Of a stretch of DNA of 64,000 nucleotides, positions 55,264 to 64,000 are shown in pieces (the first letter of the stretch is position 1; each line of letters opens with the position of its first letter). A program made the position numbers and the translations under genes. The stretch spans positions 13,762,041 through 13,826,040 of the forward strand of contig CM026565.1 of assembly GCA_015143295.1 (NCBI GenBank). Direction: 5' to 3'. The stretch is from Tetracentron sinense (lineage: Eukaryota; Streptophyta; Magnoliopsida; Trochodendrales; Trochodendraceae). Under the pieces are notes generated by a model. That model was not told where the DNA came from and did no database searches. It saw nothing but the letters and a program-made list of their open reading frames with translations.

Positions 55264-55534
55264 CCTAGGATGACATCAAAATCCAAGTCTTGGAAATCTA
55301 GAATGATGACATCGACTAATAGTTCATTCTCCCCCATTTGAACCACACAATCTCTATATATTTTGTCAGTATCAACCGACTTGCCAAGTGGAGTTACAAT
55401 GGTCAACTTCCGCTCTAACGGAGTAGCCTCAGTCGAAGATCCCTTTGCGAAATTGGGCGAAACAAATGAGTGAGAGTGAGTGGATCTTGTGTCAATCAAC
55501 ACTCGGGCGAGACACTCGTTCACTAATAAGGCGC
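55264..55534 (-). pseudogene. Tekay-A protease fragment
   Basis: Begins at the exon after the predicted intron with [20 protein letters not shown] (the active-site DTG reads DTR) and runs to FDVIL, where Tekay-B begins. The rest of protease and the RT start are lost. Confidence 0.88.
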
Positions 55535-55663
55535 CTGTGCGATTAAACACTAACATCAGTAGATTTCAAACAAGACATACATCATACATAGGTAACGTAT
55601 ATATAACAACTCATCATATAATGGAAATTATACACAACTTAAAACTCTAGAATTCTTGCGTAC
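55535..55663 (-). other. Predicted gag-protease intron of Tekay-A
   Basis: Donor GTGCAAG|GTACGC (exon ends 55664), acceptor AATCGCACAG|GCGCC (exon starts 55534). Splicing gives DVVQGALLVNE in frame. At 129 nt it is shorter than, and diverged from, the Tekay-B and C introns. Unspliced, the frame stops after GTQEF. Confidence 0.7.
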
Positions 55664-56878
55664 CTTGCACGACATCATCGGATGCGCATGCGTCTCTCTC
55701 GGATAGGGCGAAAACTCGGCCCTGGGTGGTTGGGCGAGGAGGCCGTGTAGATGGTGAAGCCCTCGAAGCTTGGGAAGAGCCCTGCTGTGAACTCTGCCTA
55801 ATAGGGGGCTACTCCCCTGAGACTGAGCTGGTAAATGACGTCGGGGCAATCCCGAATCATGTGGCCTTGGTCACCACAATGAAAACAACCTCCGGTAGCC
55901 TTCTGGCATTCCCCTGCTGGATGCCTCCTTCCACAAAAGGTGCAAACAACATGTGAATAGGTGGGAGGAGCATAACCCGTAGTCTAAGGCAGTGCCGGGC
56001 GAGGAGCTTATGAGGTAGCCAGGCGAAAAGCCGGTGGAGCAAAAGCGGGGAGCCGGTGGTGCTGAATACATCCTCTGTGACTGAGCTGGCCCTGTGGACT
56101 GGTATGATATAGTTCGGGCTCTCTTTTCTGCCGAGCCACTGGAACCTTTCTCCATCCCTCTTCTCTTGAAGAACTCTTCAGAATTAGCCTCCGCTAGTAG
56201 TGCCTTGTCCACCACCTCGGCATATGCCTTGTGCCGGAACATCGAAACTCGGTCCTTGAGGTAAGCCTTCAACCCCCTCTCAAATTTCCGGGCTTTCATA
56301 GCCTCGGTAGCTATCGTGTGTGGGGCAAATCTGAATAGCTCCGAAAACTTTGCCTCATAAACTGCAACGGACATAGCTCCAAGGTAATAAATTCGACCTC
56401 TTTCTTCTTTCATCCCTATTGGAAAATACTTCTTGTTGAAAACGTCCAAAAACTCTCCCCAAGTCCAGTCTTGACCCTGTCGGGCCAACTCCCGGGTCCT
56501 AAGTGCGGACTTCCACCAATGACCTCACCTTCATGCATGAAGGCGACCCAAGTAACCATTTCTACCTCTGTAGGCGCCAATACGAAGAATATTTTTCTAT
56601 TTGCTGAATCCATCCTTCGGCAACAAGCGGATCAATGCTTCCACAAAATGTTGGAGACCTCATCCTCCGAAAAGCCTCTATTCCTGCTTATGCTCTATTA
56701 GGAGGGGCAGGTATAAGCGCGGCATTAGAAGGATAGCCGGTTGCCTTGCCGCTAACATAGCCAAAGTCTCGACTATTGAGGCAAAAGCTTGGGCAAAGTC
56801 GGGTTGATCAACACCCAATGGAGAATCACTTCCATTGCCCCTTGTGTTGTATCAGCGACCCCGGGTATTGCGTCTTAT
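55664..56878 (-). pseudogene. Tekay-A gag
   Basis: The expected start codon is ATA (56878-56876) within ATAAGACGCAATACCC, aligned to ATGAGACGGAACAC in Tekay-B. Gag motifs: WTWGEFLDVFNKKYFPIGMK, MSVAVYEAKFSELFRFA and MEKGSSGSAEKRA; then CTFCGRRHPAGEC and CFHCGDQGHMIRDCP knuckles near 55950-55860. Several frame breaks occur (for example near 56030 and 56420) and a TGA is seen 9 codons in. Confidence 0.85.
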
Positions 56879-57125
56879 GATTTCTCCTGAGAACGACAAT
56901 ACAACATGAGCCTAACTCGAATACGCATTTAGTAACAATTTCACCATTCATACCAAGCATATTTACTAAGCACAGAATAATGCACACATGGTATACAACA
57001 CAATATCATAACATACGATCCGTGTTCCTAAGGTAGGACTCAAAGTTTGGTTGGAGTTCAACCAGTTTTGACCAAGACTAACCTGTTAGTCTATACTTGG
57101 AATACGACTCCTTCATAACACCTAA

Positions 57126-57479
57126 TGTCGCGACCCAAAACCCACCCTAGGAGTTGGAGTGAACTTTGGACGACTAATCATGGCTTACATGACTTGCTTG
57201 ACAAACCAACCTGCAAAAACCCACAGAGCATATACAATAGAGGATGACAGCGGAAACATAACTATAAAACACAGCGGAAGTCTAACAAACCTCTAAGTAT
57301 ATACACATGGAAATCCAAGTTTATACAAAAAGTAGCCAAAAGAAAGTTCGGACAGACCCGCCAAAATACATGGATATAATCTCTCTTCTCACCACAGCTA
57401 AATAGCTAATCCACTCAGAATCTACAACCACCTAATGGTAACCCTTTACTGGAGGTTCCTCCAAAGGCTCCTCGACGTA
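57126..57479 (-). mobile_element. Tekay-C 3' LTR remnant
   Basis: The last part of the LTR, ending GTCGCGACA at 57126 and followed by the target duplication rather than a primer site. The junction with RT lies in GTA shared by both sides. Confidence 0.92.
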
Positions 57480-58169
57480 ATCAACACACATCCGCATCGA
57501 GCCATCTTTCTTCTTAACAAACAACACCGGGGCACCCCACGGTGAGACACTTGGTCGAATGAAACCAAGGCCTTGCAATTCCTCCAACTGAGTCTTCAAC
57601 TCCTTGAGTTCAATAGGGGCCATTCTATATGGAGCCCTGAAAACAGGAGCTGTGCCTGGTGCAAGCTCGATCACAAACTCAATCTCCCTATCTGGAGGCA
57701 ATCCCGGCAACTCCTCTGGAAACACATCCAGGAATTCACTCACAACCGAAATAGTTGATGAGTCCTTTGCCTCGGGTTTAGCTAAGCTCAACGCCGCAAA
57801 ACGAGCAATATCTCTACTTTGCAACCCACGAAAGTGGAATGGTTTCCCTTCTATTGGCTTGAAGAGTACAATTTTCTCAAAACAAGCTACATGCCCGTGA
57901 TGTGCCGCTAACCAATCCATTCCCAATATAACATCAAAGTCTTGGAATCCAAGGACGATGAGATCAACTGCCAACTCGTGGCTTCCAACTTGGACCACGC
58001 TATTTCTATACACTTTATCTGCCAATACTGTTTTGCCGAGAGGAGTCGAAATGGCTAACTCCGGTTCTAGCTGAGTAGGCTCCACAGAAAAGCCTTCTGA
58101 AAAACTCGGCGAGACAAACGAATGAGTAGACCCGGTATCAATCAACACTCGAGCTGACTAGTAGGGTTC
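57477..58169 (-). pseudogene. Tekay-C protease and RT start
   Basis: Open from 58148 with [58 protein letters not shown] and [15 protein letters not shown], where it is cut and runs into LTR sequence. Between the intron acceptor (58170) and the protease an 11-bp loss relative to Tekay-B shifts the frame. Confidence 0.9.
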
Positions 58170-58315
58170 CTGAAATTTTAGCTAGTTACGTCAATTCAAG
58201 CATCAACAGTGTATACACATAGGTATATATATATATATAGCATACCAAGTACGTACACAAGGAATAAAACATAACATAACAATCACGAATAAAGAAAATA
58301 ACTCCGAACGCGTAC
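58170..58315 (-). other. Predicted gag-protease intron of Tekay-C
   Basis: Donor GTGCAAG|GTACGC (exon ends 58316), acceptor TAAAATTTCAG|GAACC (exon starts 58169). At 146 nt it is clearly related to the Tekay-B intron, with an added TA run (58225-58240). Confidence 0.72.
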
Positions 58316-59542
58316 CTTGCACCACATCGTTGAATGCAAGTGCATCACCCTCTGTCAACGCAAAAACTCGCCCCTAGTTCGCCTGGCGAGGCGGAGGTGT
58401 AGACCAGGTAGTCTGGGATGACGCCTGATATGATCCTGCTGGGGGCCTAATCCCCTGAGACTGGCCTGGTAAATGCCGACTGGGGCAATCCCTGATCATA
58501 TGGCCCTGGCGACCACAATGAAAGCATCCACCCGATGCCCTTCGGCAATCTCCTGCCGGGTGCCTTCGGCCGCACGAAGTGCAGACCTCGTGTGTATAGG
58601 TCGGAGGGGCCGGAGGTGGAGCATACCTCACCGTCTGAGGTGCAACTGGCCGAGGAGCTGGAAGAGCCTGAGGTCGTGGTGCCTGAGGCACATACTGCCG
58701 CGGTGCTGGGGCCGCATAAGTCGGCCTCATCGGTGGTGCTGGCCATGTATACTGATAAGGGCCGGTACGAGCCCGCCTCTCTGGAGGTGCTGAACTACTG
58801 GATTGGCCTCTCGTCAATTCCCTCTTCTTGGACACCGCCTCAGAGTTGGTCTCAACCAACAAGGCTTTATCCACCACTTCAGCGTAAGTGGCGTGCCTAA
58901 AAACCGATACTTTCTCCATGACATCCGCTCAAACCTCCTCGCCTTCATTGCCTCGGTGGCAATCATATGTGTCGCGAAGCGTGATAGCTCCGAGAACTTG
59001 GCCTCATAAGCGGCCACAGACATCGAACCTTGCTCAAGGTTGATGAATTCTCTCTCTTTCTTTTCCCGAGCTCCAACCGGGAAATACTTCTTATAGAACG
59101 TCTCCTTAAACTCCTCACAAGTCCACGGTTGACCTTGCATGGTCAAGTCCCGTGTCCTCAATGCGGACAACCACCAATGGTGGGCTTCACCCTCTAGCAT
59201 GAAAACTGCCCATGCTACTCTATCCTCCTCTGTAGGCGAGAGGACCGCGAAGATCTTCTCCATCTGGAGGATCCATGCCTCCGCAGCAAGAGGGTCCACA
59301 CTCCCATGGAAGGGTGGAGGCCTCAATCTCCTGAATGCCTCAACTCCAGCGGTACGATGTACTGGAGCTGCAGGCGGTGGAGTAGGTGCCGCCGATGATG
59401 GTATAGCCTGCCGAGCCGCCAGTATGGCGAGTGTCTCAGCAATAGAGCCTAAGACCTGAGAGAGGTCCGGCTGCTCATCCTCATCCCGTGAAGAAGAGGA
59501 AGCTCTGGTATGTGGTCCACGACCCCGTGTGTTCCGTCTCAT
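58316..59542 (-). pseudogene. Tekay-C gag
   Basis: Start MRRNTRGRGPHTRASSSSRD at 59542. It has AEAWILQMEKIFAVLSPTEE, FYKKYFPVGAREKKEREF and SVAAYEAKFSELSRFATHM, then a small deletion with frameshift near 58925 (RRFERM...). It continues from 58919 with FRHATYAEVVDKALLVETNS, CTSCGRRHPAGDC and the zinc knuckle CFHCGRQGHMIRDC. It also supplies the frame that Tekay-B lost near 53436. Confidence 0.9.
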
Positions 59543-59887
59543 GACTAAAGTCCTGAGAATAATAACACCACATGAGTCTAACTTGAAACCACAGTTTATT
59601 TCAATGTCATTTCACAATAATTCAATTTGTATTAGTTGTATAATACTAATATACATCAAATCAAGTCATAAGAGTATTCATCACATTATACTTATACTTT
59701 AGTGTTCTAGCGTACCTAGGACCCGTACTTGGTTAAAGCAACCATTTTAGACTAAGACTAAAGTTTAGTCTTAAACTTGGAACCAGACTCGTTCCCGACT
59801 CACTTCCTTCCTAACTTGTTTCCTAACATATGCTCTTGTCAAGCCGTGGTATAAGATTCTAAGTGACCCTAGAGACCTAAAGCCTAA

Positions 59888-59899
59888 GCTCTAATACCA
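59888..59899 (-). promoter_or_regulatory. Tekay-C primer binding site
   Basis: TGGTATTAGAGC, one C-to-T change from the initiator tRNA-Met complement, four bases after the 5' LTR end. The leader 59543-59887 has no gene. Confidence 0.85.
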
Positions 59900-60205
59900 C
59901 TTCTGTCGCGACCCAAAACCCACCCTAGGAGTTAGAGTGAACTTTGGACGACTAATCATGGCTTACATGACTTGCTTGACAAACCAACCTGCAAAAACCC
60001 ACAGAGCATATACAATAGAGGATGACAGCAGAAACATAACTATAAAACACAGCGAAAGTCTAACAAACCTCTAAGTATATATATACACATGGAAATCCAA
60101 GTTTATACAAAAAGTAGCCAAAAGAAAGTACGGACAGACCCGCCAAAATACATGGATATAATCTCTCTTCTCACCATAGCTAATCCACTCAGAATCTACA
60201 ACCAC

Positions 60206-60313
60206 CTAATGGTAACCCTCTACTGGAGGTTCCTCCAAAGGCTCCTCGACGTACTCCTCCTCCACCCATGGACCACGAGCACAAACATCAAATGGTGCAG
60301 CTGCTCCCTCAGA
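60206..60313 (-). CDS. Conserved short LTR reading frame (Tekay-C)
   Basis: 35 codons, SEGAAAPFDVCARG then [16 protein letters not shown], stop TAG at 60208-60206. It follows a CGGCAG acceptor-like site. Same features as the B and solo copies. Confidence 0.38.
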   Translation of the reverse strand, partial: SEGAAAPFDVCARGPWVEEEYVEEPLEEPPVEGYH

Positions 60314-60654
60314 ACCTGCCGACTTAAGAAGTACGGCTGAGCATGGAATACTCAGCGGGTACTAAGCACTAACCAACAGTCATAGCATACGGATAGCATA
60401 CATAAAGCAGGAAACAATTCATATCATACAAGGAAGTAAAACAATTTATAATCATGCTTGTATTTCGTAGAAAGCCGATAAAACCTCTTGAAAACGTCGT
60501 GCACTTGACTTGGCTTGAAATATCTTTTCGTACTTGAAAGCTTGTCGTGTTTGTCTTACTTGATCTTGTCGAGCGTGTCGTACGTGTCATGTCATACATG
60601 TCATGCGAGCTTGCTTGTGATCATGTAACTTGTGAGATACACTTGTGAGATTTC

Positions 60655-60800
60655 CTTGTGAGATGCGCTTGAGAGATGCCTTGAGAGGGAAGGGAGACCC
60701 TTCTTTATGCAATGCACTTGTGAGGGAAGGGAGACCCTTCTTCATGATATGTATGTATTTGCGAGGGAAGGGAGGCCCTTCTTCATGATATGCACTTGTG
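60655..60800. repeat. Tekay-C LTR repeats with GAAGGG/CCCTTC hairpin
   Basis: Three to four units containing GAGGGAAGGGAGACCCTTCT, then TATGCAATGCACTTGT-like spacers; the counterpart of 51340-51485. Confidence 0.82.
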
Positions 60801-61734
60801 AGTGAGGGGAGACCCCTCGTGAAATGTTGGTTCTTGTTTTCTTGTGAAAAGCGAGGTAAAACATATCGTAGGATATGTCCCACCTCTAACCATGTTCTTG
60901 AAAACCTCGATAAATCATGTCATGCATGCCGTGCTCGTGGGAACCGTGTACAGACTTGCATTAAATTTAAATATGACATTTGGGTAATTTCACAACACAT
61001 ATAACATCAATGATTGAGCAATGTAATATTCATATCATTTAGGGAAAGCAAGAAAACACACTATCATAGGCCCTAGCAATATTCATAATTTATTAGGCAT
61101 GCATTTCCTAATTTACAACTCATTTTATTCACCTTGGCATTTCATCAAACATGGTGTGTTCATTATTCATTATTCATTTAAACCTAAATCATGCTTTTCT
61201 AGGTGAGTTTACTCACATCATAAAGGTGTGTTTATTATGGATACAATGCCCTCCCCATTTTAATCATCACAATACAACCCTTGGCATCCAATCGCCCATT
61301 CCATCTCCATTCACCATTCACAACCATCCATCTCATAGCACATGTGTAAATGAAAGAAAATCAAAAGAAATAAAGGGAAAAGAGGAACTATAACTAGGAG
61401 GGTAGCAAGAAGTACCAACCTTGAACAATGAGGGGAGAAACCCCTTCCAAAAACGACCGTGAGTTGCTGCCCTAGCTTGAGGAAATGCTCCTCACGAGTT
61501 TGTGCCTTGATCTTGAAGAAAAATGGGCTTGAGTTGAGTGTGGGTTCACAAACCCCTTGATTTCTCTCCAAAATGGAAACCCTAGGTTTAGGAATCGCCC
61601 TCTCCTCTCTTCTTATCTCCCAATCTCTCTAAGTGTCGAAAATGAAGCCCTAAAGGCTCGGGTTAAACTCTTAAGGTAAGAGTGAACCGACCAAAAGACC
61701 ATAATACCCTTACTGAAATTTCTGCAAAACATGA

Positions 61735-61905
61735 GTGCTGAACACGTTGGGCTGTGAACAGTGCTGAACACGTCGTGCTGTGAACAGTGCTGAACACGTC
61801 GTGCTGTGAACAGTGCTGAACACGTCGTGCTGAACACGTTGTGCTGTGAACAGTGCTGAACACGTTGTGCAGTTAACAGTGCTGAACACGTTGTCTGTTG
61901 TCTTA
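61735..61905. repeat. Tekay-C LTR cassette of ~27-bp GTGCTGAACACGT repeats
   Basis: About six units of GTGCTGAACACGTYGTGCTG plus TGAACA. It is at the same place as the CACAACG cassette of Tekay-B and is distantly similar to its reverse complement. Confidence 0.85.
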
Positions 61906-62352
61906 TGTACAACGTGCCCGTTGTTGCTGTACAACGTGCCCTTGTTGCTGTACAACGTACCCGTTGTCTGTTGCACAACAGATGCACAACGTATACGTTA
62001 TCAGAGCTCGAGCTACGTTATCAGAGTACGTTGTCTATGCGTTTTCTGTGTCTTATCAGAGCACGTTGTCAGAGCACGTGATCAGAGCTACGTCCTTAGT
62101 GCCTTCCGAGCTACGTCCTTAGCGCCTTCCGAGCTACGATTGCCTTCAGGTCCAGACTGTTTTGGCCATATCTTTTGACTCGTTCGTCCGATTTTGACAA
62201 TTCAACTTGCGTCGGGTTCGTACTTCGAGAAGGAACATTTCTGACATTTCAGAATTTCCAATTTCTTCCTTATTTATTAATTATACCTCTTTAAAGGCAA
62301 GATGGCAACGAAAGTGTCATGCCTTAAAGGTGAAAAGGTCCGGGGCTCTACA

Positions 62353-62431
62353 CCTAAATGCCTTGTTCAATCATGGTATCAATACTAAGTGACCCTAGGG
62401 ACTCTAATGCCTAGGGCTCTGATACCATTTC
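62353..62431 (-). other. Tekay-A leader and primer binding site
   Basis: TGGTATCAGAGC at 62427-62416, four bases after the LTR end, complementary to initiator tRNA-Met. The rest of the leader continues at 57125-56879 on the other side of Tekay-C. No gene. Confidence 0.88.
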
Positions 62432-62574
62432 TGTCGCGCCCCAAAATACCCCTAGGAGTTAAGGGAAGCTTTATAGGTGACTCTACATACCTCCCAAGCA
62501 TATCAAGTCAGAGGTGGACATGCGCACCTATCAAAATATCAACATATACAAAAGAACTCTCTCGGACTCGCCTC

Positions 62575-62703
62575 TCAACAGTAGTCGAGGTATGGCCAAA
62601 CGTTCAAATCCCTATCCTCCTGAGACTGCAACGGAATAGGTGGCTCCCTCTCCTCTACGTACTCTTCCTCGACATAAGGCTCAGGGACAAGGACATCCAC
62701 AGA
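62575..62703 (-). CDS. Conserved short LTR reading frame (Tekay-A 5' LTR)
   Basis: 42 codons, SVDVLVPEPYVEEEYVEE then REPPIPLQSQEDRDL, stop TGA at 62577-62575; same length as the 3' LTR copy. The acceptor-like site reads GGTAG instead of GGCAG. Confidence 0.35.
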   Translation of the reverse strand, partial: SVDVLVPEPYVEEEYVEEREPPIPLQSQEDRDLNVWPYLDYC

Positions 62704-63019
62704 AACTACCGACATAAAAGTACAGTTGAGCATGGAATACTCAGCGAGTATAAGCTACTAGCTAACCATAGCAATAATGAAAGCATAACAACAGTGAACA
62801 CGATACGAAATATCAATTTAAACAATACTAGCAGCATAGGATAAAATAGCATTGAACATGAAGCCATATCAATATCTTGACATGCTTGCATGAATGCGAA
62901 AAACCTCGGTAAAACTCATGTTGGGAAATCATTTTCATGTCTTGGTCTTGCTTGTGAAAATCATGCATGCGTGTCTGTCTTGTCTTGTATTTTATGTCTT
63001 GACTTGTTCTTGACTTGTA

Positions 63020-63300
63020 TATTTGTGAGCCAGAGGCTAGCACCCGCACATCCCTGGGCTACCAACCTCCTTGACATTTCATTCTTTTGTGAGCCAGATG
63101 ATAGCACCTTCATTTGGCTACCAACCTCCTTGACATATACTTGTTCTATTTCACTTGTGAGCCAGAGGCTAGCAGCCTTCACTTGGGCTACCAACCTTCA
63201 CTTGGGCTACCAACCTCCTTGACATATAATTATTTCATTTTCTTGTTAGCCAGAGGCTAGTATCCTTCACTTTGGCTACCAACCTCCTTGATATATGCTT
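63020..63300. repeat. ~60-bp LTR tandem repeats (Tekay-A 5' LTR)
   Basis: Four to five GTGAGCCAGAGGCTAGCA...CTTGACATAT units, one with an internal duplication near 63185-63215 that is absent from the 3' LTR. Confidence 0.9.
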
Positions 63301-64000
63301 GTTTCTTGTTTGATTTATCATGTACAAATACTCTTGGAAAACCCGGTTCATGCATGCATGCGTGCTTGTGTGCTTGTCAATAGTGGCAACCATGATGACA
63401 TGTTTGAATGGGAGGATCACATGAATATAGCATTTTGATTTCTAGCATAATCGTATGAAAAAGTAGGTAACATCTATCTCATTTGAGCAATTGATCATTC
63501 ATAAGTAGATTTACACAATTCCTATTTCCATTTTCTTCATTTAATTCTTTTACTCCTAGTTTAGGCATTTTGTCGAACACATAGCATGCAACATTTCCTT
63601 AGTAGTTCTTCTTACCCTTTTTTGTGCATATTTTCCATCAAATCATCAAGGTAAGTTTCTTATTTGTAGAGTACCCTTCCACCATTTTTCCACTTCATTC
63701 ATCACACAACATCCATACAGCATCCAATCTCCTCAACCTCTCATCCATCCACACGTCACCACATTCCTTATTATCTTGTTTACATTTTGTAGAAATAGCA
63801 CATTTCAAAAGGGAGACTAAACATGGAATCAAGAATCATCAACAAAAATAGAAAACCTAGGTAATTGCTAATGGGAGTTAGTAGTGTATACTAACCTCTA
63901 AACTTGTAGGAGAACTTGAGGGAAGATAAGATTAGATCCTTTGAGTAGAAAATCCTTGCTTGAGATGGGTTTTGAACGAAACCCTAGATCCTCCTTTCTC

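Larger units (their letters stand above)
57126..62352 (-). mobile_element. Tekay-C: internally deleted Tekay element in the Tekay-A leader
   Basis: Flanked by CCTAA at 57121-57125 and 62353-62357. Minus-strand order: 5' LTR (62352-59904), primer site, gag, intron, protease, start of RT, then a direct jump at about 57477-57479 into the last roughly 354 bp of the 3' LTR (57479-57126). The rest of pol and most of the 3' LTR are deleted. Over the shared 354 bp I count about six substitutions and two indels between the LTRs, so the insertion is fairly young. Confidence 0.94.
59904..62352 (-). mobile_element. Tekay-C 5' LTR, complete
   Basis: TGTAGAGCCCCGGACC at 62352 to GGGTCGCGACA at 59904, 2449 bp. 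It contains the conserved block (62245-62163), a GTGCTGAACACGTTGTGCTG repeat cassette (61735-61900), GAAGGG hairpin repeats (60655-60800) and the short conserved frame (60313-60206). Confidence 0.94.
34878..64000 (-). mobile_element. Tekay-A: nested Tekay/Del-type chromoviral element
   Basis: The minus-strand order is 5' LTR (from 64000 or beyond to 62432), tRNA-Met primer site, leader, gag, protease, RT, RNase H, integrase, polypurine tract and 3' LTR (41693-34878). The two LTRs match in detail. The parts are separated by LINE-2, LINE-3, Tekay-B and Tekay-C. The left end lies in satellite, so the element inserted into the array; the partner duplication is outside the window. It has lost most of RNase H, the chromodomain, the gag AUG and the RT catalytic aspartates. 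Confidence 0.88.
62432..64000 (-). mobile_element. Tekay-A 5' LTR, runs off the window
   Basis: Ends GGGGCGCGACA at 62432; 1569 bp are visible. It matches the 3' LTR base for base over long stretches, including the 60-bp repeats (63020-63300) and the empty LINE-2 site near 63556. TATA box and cassette lie beyond 64000. Confidence 0.92.

Noticed and set aside
57126-57479. Independent solo LTR or 5' LTR of Tekay-A
   Set aside because: It joins RT on one side and the CCTAA duplication on the other and has no primer site, so it is the 3' LTR remnant of Tekay-C.

Overview
The window is plant (angiosperm) nuclear heterochromatin. I see no host gene, tRNA, rRNA or CRISPR array. Everything recognisable is a transposable element or a satellite: a Tat/Ogre-type Ty3-gypsy element, several Tekay/Del-type chromoviral Ty3-gypsy elements, four L1-clade LINE copies of two lineages, and a roughly 178-bp tandem satellite. 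The species cannot be named from this. Intron-containing elements, initiator-tRNA-Met primer sites, plant-mobile-domain coding sequence and L1 ORF2 with a C-terminal RNase H all point to a flowering plant. The array with nested retroelements suggests centromeric or pericentromeric DNA.

Layout. (1) 1-9400: 3' part of a Tat-like element on +: decayed RNase H/integrase, then a large gene on the opposite strand (about 7280 to 1977) that carries a plant mobile domain and appears to have its own promoter and introns, then palindrome-rich DNA and the 3' LTR. (2) 9462-34877: the satellite, organised as a six-monomer higher-order repeat of about 1.07 kb. It is interrupted by a 5'-truncated LINE (LINE-0, 10922-11659, +) and a nearly full-length LINE (LINE-1, 24738-31603, -) that itself holds a Tekay-type solo LTR (24772-26977) with a perfect 5-bp target duplication. 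(3) 34878-64000: one Tekay element on - (Tekay-A) inserted in the satellite and swollen by later insertions. Its 3' LTR (34878-41693) holds LINE-2 (36135-40660). Its pol (41704-45231) holds LINE-3 (about 43531-44868). Between its RT and protease lies a + strand composite, Tekay-B (45232 to about 55263). Its protease and gag follow at 55264-56878, Tekay-C (57126-62352, -) sits in its leader, and its 5' LTR runs from 62432 out of the window.

How the parts work. Each LTR element once encoded Gag, protease, RT, RNase H and integrase, plus a chromodomain in Tekay-B. The LINEs encoded endonuclease, RT, a zinc-knuckle segment and RNase H. All long frames now carry stops, frameshifts or deletions, so nothing looks autonomous. 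The points most worth attention are an intron at the same codon between gag and protease in all three Tekay elements; the antisense mobile-domain gene with a spliced 5' UTR; a short peptide frame kept open in every Tekay-type LTR; and repeat cassettes directly upstream of the LTR promoter that differ completely between related LTRs.
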